Virus record (IMG/VR): IMGVR_UViG_3300047440_000139
Location: 1 to 64,000 of that record
Direction: 5' to 3' (one strand)
Length of the DNA: 64,000 bases
Origin: a virus
Shown here: in pieces, positions 36,936 through 45,800 of the stretch
How the letters are laid out: the number at the start of each line of letters is the position of its first letter
Position numbering within the stretch: position 1 is the first letter of the stretch
Position numbers and translations under genes: made by a program
The notes under the pieces: model-generated
The model's input: the letters and a program-made list of their open reading frames with translations, nothing else
Database searches by the model: none
What the model was told of the DNA's origin: nothing

Positions 36936-39862
36936 CGACTGAACTCCCCGAGGGCTACGTGGACGACATCGCTTTCTTTGACACCATCCTTCCCTCTACC
37001 GGGCTGCGCTGCGTGGCCTACCTGCTGCCCTCTCGGAAGTGGGCTCACATCTGGGGACCTGACAACGCGTGGCTGGTCCAGGCCAGCCAGTACATCGACA
37101 CGACGCGCAACACGGATGTCTACTACGGGTGCTCATCCTTCGCCCCGCAGGCACAAGATAAGGACCCCGCCGTCGGCGGCCGCAAGCAGGCCAACGTGGC
37201 CTTGGTCCGGTCCTTCTGGGTCGACCTAGACGTCGGGCCGCCGGAGGACGGCAAGCCCCCGAAGTACGCCACCCAGAAGCTGGCCGCCGAGGCCATCTGC
37301 CGGTTCGCCATCAAGCACGGCATGCCCCTGCCGGGTCTGGCCAACTCGGGCTGGGGCGCTCACGCCTACTGGCCGATGGACGCCGACATGACGGTGGACC
37401 AGTGGAAGCCCGTTGCGGAGGCCCTCAAGCGGGCGCTGAGGGCCGATGGCGTTCTGTTCGACCCATCGCGCACGGCCGACGAAGCGAGCGTCCTGCGGCC
37501 TCCTGGCACGCACAACCACAAGCACGGCCAGTCCAAGCTGGTGAAGGTGGTGCGCGAGCCCACGCCCTGGACCCTGACCGGGATGATGACGGCCCTGCTG
37601 CCGTGGGCTCAGCCCGCCGCCGCGCCGTCGATCGCCACAGCCAAGCTGTCGGCCGAGAACGCTGCGCTCGGCGGCGGCATGGGGCCCGACCCGTCGTCGG
37701 CCTACATGATCGCCGACCAGTGCGCGGTCATCGGGATGATGCGCGACACGGGTGGCAAGGTCGACCAGCCGACGTGGTACTACAGCCTGGGTGTGCTGCT
37801 GCACACGGACGAGGCCCCGGCCATCTGCCACGAGTGGAGCAAGGGCGACGCCCGCTACACCAAGGCCGAGACCGACGGCAACCTCGCCCGGCTGGCCACG
37901 CATGGCGCGACCACCTGCGCCAAGCTGTCGGAGTTCCAGCCCGCCGCCTGCGCCGCCTGCCCTCACTTCGGCCAGATCAAGAGCCCTGTGCAGCTTGGCC
38001 GACCCCGGGCGCAGAAGGCCACCGTCGAGACGGTAGAGCAGGTGGTCGACAAGAAGGGCTTCGCCACGGAGGTGAAGGCCACCCACACCCTGCCCTGGGG
38101 CTACGGCATCGAACACCGTAGCGGCCGCCGGGCGCTGACGTTCACCTTCCCCGCCAGCGAGGACAAGCCCGCCAAGACCGAGGTGGTCTGCGACAGCTTC
38201 CTCGTCGCCACCACCCGTCTCTGGTTTGAGGGCGTCGCCCACACCGAGTGGGAGATGGACACCCGCGAGGGGCCGCGCCGCTTCATCACCCCCAACGGCA
38301 CGATCAGCAAGGGCGGGGCCGAGGTGGCCGCCGCCCTGGGGAGCAACGAGATTTACGCCCGACCCGGCAAGGAGCGCCTCTTGTCCAGCTACCTCACGAA
38401 CTGGATGCAGCAGTTGAAGGACAACGCCGACAAGGTGGTGGCCCACAAGAGCTTCGGCTGGGTCGAGGACGTCTTCGTCCTGGGCGACACGTCGATCCGG
38501 CCCGACGGCACCGAAGTCCGCTCGATCATGCGCGGCATCGCCGAGGGAAAGCAGGACGCCGTGTCCCGCAGGGGCAGCCTCGCCACCTGGGTGAAGCTGG
38601 TCGACCGCGCCTACAACGCGCCGGGCCAGGAGGCATTCCAGTTCCAGATGGGCTGCGCGTTCGGCGCTCCGCTGCTCAGCCTGATGCAGCAGGTGAACGG
38701 CGTCACCGTCTACTCCCACTCCGACGGGTCCGGGGTCGGCAAGTCCACGGTGCAGCAGGTCGGGCTGTCGGCCTGGGGCGACTGGCGGGCGATGATGCTG
38801 GCCCAGAACAAGGCCACCGCCTCCATGCTGTGGGGCTACCTCGGGGCCTACAACTCCCTGCCCATCGTCTACGACGAGCTCACCAATATCCCGATCGCCG
38901 AGGTGTCGGACTTGGTGTTCTCGGTGTCGAGCGGCCGCGCCAAGGAGCGCATGACCCCGACCGGCGAGGCGCGCAGCAACAACTCCAACTGGTCGACCAT
39001 CCTCCTGGCCAGCGGCAACACCCTGCTCTCCGAGAAGCTGGCCCAGCACCGGGCCAACAGCGAGGCCGAGATCAGCCGCCTGTTCGAGTTCACCCTGACC
39101 GCCACGCCGCACCTCAGCGTGGTCGAGGCCAACGCCCTGTTCCCGCAGTTCCTTGAGAACTACGGCCACGCCGGGCACAAGTTCGCCCGCGCCGTGGCGC
39201 AGAACCGGGAGAAGATCGCCGACGCCCTGGTCAAGATGCAGGCCAAGCTGGTCGCCGAGTTCCAGATGACCCAGGTCGAGCGGCACTGGTCGGCGCTGTT
39301 CGCCTGCGTGATCGTGGCCCTGCTCATCTGCCGGGACTTGAAGCTGCTGGCGTTTGAAGTCGAGCCGATCAAGGCGTGGATGCAGGACCGGCTGGCCGAG
39401 AACCGTGGCCAGCGCAGCGAGGCCGTCACCGACTACCGCGACCTGATCAGCCAGATGATCGACGAACTGTGGGCCGACGTGCTGGTGACGCAGGGGGTGG
39501 GCGACCTGCGCGCCAACCCGCCGGTCCCGGTCAACATCATCAAGCACCCGCGCACCGGCAGCCTCGTCGGCCGCGCCGTGCGCCCCACCACTCTGGACAA
39601 CGCCGACCTGCTGATCAGCCGCAACGCCATCCAGAAGTGGTGCGCCAAGCGGCTGGCCTCGCCGAAGCAGATGCGCGAGGCGGGCATCGCCGCCGGGGTG
39701 GTGCATCGGGACATCAAGCGCCACTGTCTGGGGCGCGGCACCCGCGACTACCAGACCAGCGACAACGTCTTCTGCTGGCGCTTCTTCCCCGACGTGCTGG
39801 CCGACAGCATGTCGACCAACGTGGCGCAGCACCTGTCCCTGGTGGGGAGCGGCAAGCCCTAG
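36932..39862 (+). CDS. Primase-helicase (AEP-like N-terminus, DUF927-like ATPase)
   Basis: 976 residues from GTG 36932. N-terminal part: SFWVDLDVG (D98, D100) and later NSGWGAHAYWPMDADMTVD and LRPPGTHNHKHG, the pattern of archaeo-eukaryotic primase/PrimPol domains in phage replication proteins. A Cys group (CAACPHFG) near residue 345 may bind zinc. The C-terminal half resembles DUF927 helicases, with Walker A SDGSGVGKST at residues 597-606 and Walker B-like LPIVYDELTN. It probably primes and unwinds DNA for the family A polymerase. Its stop codon overlaps that of the convergent giant virion gene. Confidence 0.82.
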   Translation: MTTELPEGYVDDIAFFDTILPSTGLRCVAYLLPSRKWAHIWGPDNAWLVQASQYIDTTRNTDVYYGCSSFAPQAQDKDPAVGGRKQANVALVRSFWVDLDVGPPEDGKPPKYATQKLAAEAICRFAIKHGMPLPGLANSGWGAHAYWPMDADMTVDQWKPVAEALKRALRADGVLFDPSRTADEASVLRPPGTHNHKHGQSKLVKVVREPTPWTLTGMMTALLPWAQPAAAPSIATAKLSAENAALGGGMGPDPSSAYMIADQCAVIGMMRDTGGKVDQPTWYYSLGVLLHTDEAPAICHEWSKGDARYTKAETDGNLARLATHGATTCAKLSEFQPAACAACPHFGQIKSPVQLGRPRAQKATVETVEQVVDKKGFATEVKATHTLPWGYGIEHRSGRRALTFTFPASEDKPAKTEVVCDSFLVATTRLWFEGVAHTEWEMDTREGPRRFITPNGTISKGGAEVAAALGSNEIYARPGKERLLSSYLTNWMQQLKDNADKVVAHKSFGWVEDVFVLGDTSIRPDGTEVRSIMRGIAEGKQDAVSRRGSLATWVKLVDRAYNAPGQEAFQFQMGCAFGAPLLSLMQQVNGVTVYSHSDGSGVGKSTVQQVGLSAWGDWRAMMLAQNKATASMLWGYLGAYNSLPIVYDELTNIPIAEVSDLVFSVSSGRAKERMTPTGEARSNNSNWSTILLASGNTLLSEKLAQHRANSEAEISRLFEFTLTATPHLSVVEANALFPQFLENYGHAGHKFARAVAQNREKIADALVKMQAKLVAEFQMTQVERHWSALFACVIVALLICRDLKLLAFEVEPIKAWMQDRLAENRGQRSEAVTDYRDLISQMIDELWADVLVTQGVGDLRANPPVPVNIIKHPRTGSLVGRAVRPTTLDNADLLISRNAIQKWCAKRLASPKQMREAGIAAGVVHRDIKRHCLGRGTRDYQTSDNVFCWRFFPDVLADSMSTNVAQHLSLVGSGKP

Positions 39863-42800
39863 TCCTCGGCCGCCATCAGCTGCCGGGCTTCGGCGATGTC
39901 GTCGGCGAACATGGCGTCCATCAGCAGCTGGCGGTTGGCCGGGGTCATCTCCACCCCGCCGATCGTGTTCCGCTCACGCTTAAGCTGCTTGCCGGGGGAC
40001 TGCAGCAGGGTGCCCAAGGGGGCGGGCTTGACCCCGTCCCGCTTCTTGGCCGCCTGCAGCGCGACGAACTCCTTGCGCGCCTTGGCTATGCCCGCCGCGT
40101 CGCGGTCCTTAACAGCCGCCGTATAGTGGCGTTTGATGGTAGCCGTCTCGCTGTCGTAGTAGGCGTCGGTCTTGTAGTCGAGGCTGCGCCGGTCGCCCTG
40201 GTTGGCCAGTTCGCGCGGGCGCACACCGATGGCCGTCAGCACCTGCGGCAGGCCCTGCAGGTACTCGGGCTTCAACAGCACGTCGCCCTTCTTGTCGGTC
40301 AGGCCCTCGCGTCCAATCCGCTCGGCCTTCATCAGGTTGGCGAAGCCGGTCGGCGCGATGGTCTCTACCGCCCGTACCCAGTCGTGGTCGGTCACGCCGA
40401 AGCCCCACCCGTCGATGGCCTTGGAGATCAGGCCACCCGACGGACCCAGCGCCGCCTTGGCCAGTTCGGCGTAGAACTCCTCCTTGCTGGTGGCGCTGCT
40501 GATGTCGGGGGCCAGCGCGGCGACGTTGCCCAGGCCCATCCTGTCGCTGGTGTCAGCGCCCAGCGCGTAGGGTGCGCCCTTGAACAGGAAGTCGGACCAC
40601 CAGTTCTGCTTGCCGCCCTCGCCGCCCTCGCCCAGCGCCGCCCGCAGGTCTTCCTTCCAGTCCGAGTAGTCCTTGTCGTCGTCGTCATCGAACAGGTTCA
40701 TGATCGCGGCGACGGCCGGGCCCAGCAGGGATGCGGCGGGCATGCCGAGGATGCCGCCGACCGCCAGCATGTGGCCGCTCAGGAAGGCCAGCGCCTTCAT
40801 CCCCTCGGCGCGCTCCTCAGGCGACACGCCCTTCTTGAAGAAGGCCCGGTGGAACTCCTTGCCCAGCAGCGAGCCCATGATGAACTGGAACTTCTTGAAC
40901 TGCAGCAGCACCTTGCCCGCGTTGCCCAGCTGGTGGAACGGGGTCGGAGCGTTGAACCCGCTGTAGTCGCCGTGGGTGTCGTAGATCAGCTTCGAGGCCG
41001 CCTCCATCGCCTCGGTCTTGGACTTGCCGTCGGCCAGCGCGGCGCGGTAGGCGGCCGACCCGGTGGCCACGCGGTTGGCCACCTCGACGCGCTGCGGGAA
41101 CATGCGGAAGAAGCGGGTGGCCAGCCGCTGGGCGTCGGGGATCAGGCCGTCGCCGTTGATCTCCCACTTGCCCAGGTCCATGGCGAAGCCCGCATCGAGG
41201 CGGCCGCGCTTGGCCAGGAAGTCGACCAGTTCCTTGATGTCGTCGGGGGCCTTGGAGAAGTCGACCCGCTCGAACAGGCTGGTGCCCTTGGTCATGGCGA
41301 AGAAGTCTTTGTACCCCCGCGCCATCATGCCGATGGCCTTGGGGTAGCCGTACTGCGAGGCCAGGACCGGCAGGGTGATGAGGATCGCCTGACTGGCGTT
41401 CTGCAGGTAGTAGAAGGGCGACGTCAGCAGGGTCCACGCCGAGATCGTCGACACCACCTTGTCGACCGTGCGGCTGGGCTGGACCCCGGCGTTGGCCGTG
41501 TAGCGGTACATCACCTCGTTGACGATGCGCTGGGCGTCGGTGCGCGCCGCGCCGCGCAGGTCGGCGGCCTGGGCGTGCATGTCGCGCAGGGCCTTGTGCA
41601 TCACCGGGCCGTTGTGCATCGAGGCGATCAGGCTGGCCTGCGCTTTGGCCCGGCTAACGAAGGCCATCATCATGTTGATGCCCTCGCCGGTCACCGGGTC
41701 GGTGGCGGGGACCTTGTTACGGCCAAGCTCTGCCTTCCGGCCTGAGGTTTCCGACAGGGTGTGCAGGTACATGTCGGTGATCAGCCGGTTCAGCCGCTTG
41801 GCGACCTCAGACCCCTTCTCGGTGCTACCTGCAGCGGACGTGCGCAGCTGGTCCAGCGCCAGGAAGATGGCGTCGCGGTGGATCGCCCCCTCCGGCACCT
41901 TGCTGCGCTCGAAGCGATCGACGCCGCCGGGGAACGCGGTCTCGACGTGGGAGGCCAGCGCCTCGGCCTCATGCACGGTGTCGCGGAAGTCGACGAAGTG
42001 GTGCTTCGGGTCGGAGATCATCTTCTGGATGGCCTCCTTGTCGTTGGCCTTCTCGGCGGCGCGGAAGGCCGGGCTCTTGGCGACCACGACCCACGACCCC
42101 GACCGCTTGAGCGGCATGTAGGGCAGGCCCTCCTGGGTGTCGAAGGCGCGCGACAGGTGGCGCACGGCGCGGTCCTTGCGCGCGGCGATGGCGTCCTTCG
42201 CTTTCTGCGACGCGCCGCTGGCCTCGGCCGCATCCATCTCGGCCTTGTAGTCGGCGTTGATCTGGGTGGACGCCTCGGCCTTCATGGCGTTGTTGATGTC
42301 ATAGTTGAGCTTGAACGCCTCGCGCATGACCTGCTGCGCCTCGGCCGACATGACCTTGAACTGGTCGTTCAGCTTCTTGGAGATCACCACCTTGGCGCGG
42401 ACGGACGCCGGTAGGTGCGTCGGCTCGAACGCCCACTCGTCGCTCTCGGTGCTGTCCTGCATCAGCCGGTTCACCGACCCCGGCTTCACCCCCTTCTCCT
42501 TGGACGACAGGCGCTCGTACTTCTCCTTGGTCTTGAGCGCCCGCTCCTCGAACGCACGGCCCTCGGCGTGGCCAGCGGAGTGCGCCTCGATCACCCGCCG
42601 CCCGGCGTCAACACCCATGCTGCGCAGGATGTTGGCGAGGTCTTCGGTCATCGTCAGGTAGACGTGGCCGCTCTTGCCGAGGTTGTCGGCGACGGCGTGC
42701 AGCGCGGTGGCCGACTTCTTCACGGCGGTGCGCTTGGCGTAGGGGCCGGGGTCGGTGCGGCGGGACTTGAACCCGGGTCCGTTGTCCCGCTGCGGGACCG

Positions 42801-45800
42801 ATGAGCCGATGGCCGCTGTGCGCGCCTTCGACCCGACTTCGCCACTGTCGATGGCCCGGACTATGTCGTCGACCGTCTTGTACTCCGAGCCCTGGCCCAG
42901 CGCCCATCTGCCGAATTGGGCCAGGGCGGCGAACGCCTGCTTGACCCGCGAGATGATGCCTCTCGTCTCGGCATCCATCGTGATCGAGCCGGGATTGTTG
43001 ATCATCCTGGCCACGAACTCGGCCACCGCCTCGCCGTTCTGCTCCCTTCGCGGGCGATCGCTGTAGGGCTTGAGGAACTCCCTGATCTCGGGGCTCGACA
43101 TGGCGGCCTTCAACAGCTTCGCGAAGTCGTTCTTCCTGAGGACCCCCATGTCCTCCAGCGCGTGGACCATCTCGTGGTCCAGGCTAAGGTCCGCGTTCTC
43201 CCCATCCAGGGCCACTTGGATGACGCGCTTGAGGCGGTCCCTGGTGATGCCGAACCGACCCTGGTCACCGCCCAGCGCCACCCGATCCGTCGTCTCCAGC
43301 ATGACGTCGGACAGGCCCCGCCGGTCCAGCGCGGCGCGCAGCCTGCGGTCCAGCTTGGCCGCCGTCGATATCTCACTCGCCCCGATGAGGCGGTCGGTCG
43401 CGGCCGTGGAGAGGCGAGGCCGCGTCGCGATGGTCGGCTCGCCGCGCTTGGCCAAGTCCTGGGCCACCTGGGCCTTGGCCTCATCGTTGGCCCGCAGCAC
43501 CTCCATGTACTCGTCGGTGTTCTGCTCCCCGTTGCGGTTCATTCGGCTGAGCTCGCGCTGCGTGGCCACGACCCGCGCGCCCGGCTCCTCCGGCCACTTC
43601 GACGCGGGCTCGGAGAACCCTGGCTGGAGCTCCGGCAGCGGGGCCTTGTCGCCCAGGCGCTGGGCCATCTCCCGGTCGATGCGTGCCCGGTTGGCCGCCA
43701 TGTCGAACGGGGTCGGGCTGCCGCGTCCTTCACGCCTGCGGCCGCCGCGCCGCCGCCCTGCCTGGATGGCGATGCGCGTGCGATCAGGGGGCAGGGTGGG
43801 CTGATCGACCGGCGCGTCGTCCTGCCGCGTCGGGACTTCCTTCACCAGTTTCTGCGTGGTCGGGAACAGCGCGGCGGTGGCGGCCACATTGTCGGGCAGC
43901 ACGAACACCAGCCCGTTCTTGAAGTCCTCCTTGTGGGGGACGATGTACTTCGTGAAGAACGCCTCCGTCGTGTTGATGCAGCCGGAGCTGATCTTGTCGT
44001 CGGCGGTCGTCTTGCTCTCCAGCCGCGCGACCCGGTTCTCCTCGGGGTGCCGCAGGTAGACCGAGTGCATGGCCACGCCGTACAGGCTCTCGCCGGTCTT
44101 CACGTCCTGCAGGTCCAGCACCCCGCCGCCGGTGTAGAGCGGCGTAGGCCACCAGTTGACCTTGTAGGTCCCGGCCGGGGTGACCCGCTGGCTCTGCGGC
44201 AGCGCGCCAGGATCGGCGTTCTTGCGCGCCTCGGTCAGGATGTCACCCGCCTGCGCGCCGTACAGCGACTTCGACGAGGTGATGTAGCCGCCCTTCTTGT
44301 CGAAGGCGTGCAGCATGCCGTTGGGCTTGTCGGCGATGAAGAACCCAGAGCCCTGCTTCTTGGCGGTCTCAGCCATCGCCTCGTAGACCGCGATGGCGCG
44401 TGGCGACATCTGGGCGCGGGCGGACGCGGGCACCTCGGTCTTGATGTCGACCATCCGCTCGACCACCGGTGCGGCGGGCATCGTGGGATGGAGAGCGGTC
44501 TGCAGGCCCGCCGGGTTGAAGACGATCATCAGCGCCAGGGCGCTCGCCTGCACTCGCTGGGCGACGATCTGCACCGCCTTGGCGATGCCTTCCCGCACGC
44601 CGCTGACGTACTTCGCGAAGTCCTCGGCGAACTTCGCAAGGGTCTCGTCCTTGAACCACGCGTGGCCGTAGGCGCGGGACAGGCGGCGCTTCTCGTCCAG
44701 CGTGAGCAGCTTGCTCAGCTGGTCGGTCGTCACCGTCAGCGGCGGCGCTTCGCCCACCGTGACGCCCGGCACCGGCTTGGCTGGCGGGACGACGTTGGCC
44801 TTGGACTGCGGCGTGGCGGCTACGGCGGCGTCGGCCGCCTCCGCGCCCCCCTTGGCCCGCGCCAGCATGTCGGAGATCGTGTCGCCCTTGCCTAGCTGGG
44901 CGTCATTGATCCGCTTGAAGCGCGCCACCTCGCCATCGAACAGCGCCTCGGCCGCCTCGACGCTCACGGTGTCGGCCACCTTGTCGAGGTTCTGCCGCTG
45001 GAACGCGGAGATGTCGCCCTTGTCGGCGGCCCGTTCGGTCTTCACCTCGAACGCCGCGACGTCGTCCTTGCGCTTCTTCTCGGCGGCGCGCTCGGCTTCC
45101 TCGGCCACCTCCTTGGGGGTGGGCTCGGCCTTGGGCACGACGCTCAGCTTCGGCGCTTTCAGCATTGCGTCGAGGCCGGAGGCGAGGTCCTTCTCCTCCT
45201 CCTTCACGTACTTATCGAGCACCTGCTTGGCCTGCAGCGCACCGTCCGACGTGCCCTTGCTCAGCTTGGTGGCCACGTCGTTCATGATGCGGTCGTAGGT
45301 GGCAAGGTTCTGCTGGGTGGCGATCTCGGCGTCGGTCACCGCAGGCTTCGCATCCAGCCGCTTGCGGGCCTTGGCGATCTTGTCTTTCAGCTTGCCCAGC
45401 CGAGCCATCACGGTGTCGATGGACTTCAAGGCATCGTGGGCCTGAGCCCCCCTGGCCTCGTCAGCTTCGGTCCGGTCCTCGGCCTGCTCGCGTTGCGCCA
45501 AGTTCTGGGTGATGTCGGTGACGGTGGCCGTGGCCTTCTTCGACGCCGTCCGTTTCTTCGACGTCTCCTTGATCTCCTCGGCCTTCGCCGGTGCCTTCTT
45601 CCTGGCGCGGGTCTTCTTGGCAGGCGGCGTCTTGTCGGCCTCGGCCTCTACGGCACGGCGCGCGGCTTTCTCGACGCGCGCCGTCTCCTTGTCGGCGTCC
45701 TCCTTCGCCTTCCGCTCCGCATTGGCCTGCTGAACCCGGGCGCGGGTCTGCTCGACGGTCTCCGGGGCGGCCTTCACGTTGTCGGGCTTGGGCTTTGGCG

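Noticed and set aside
37226-39832. Long minus-strand frame (868 codons) opposite the primase-helicase
   Set aside because: Mirror frame of a strongly supported gene with Walker A and primase motifs; composition is artefactual.
39376-41745. Plus-strand frame of 789 codons extending from the primase-helicase end into the giant virion gene
   Set aside because: Arg/Pro/Ala/Leu shadow composition and no recognisable domain; both underlying genes are well supported in other frames.
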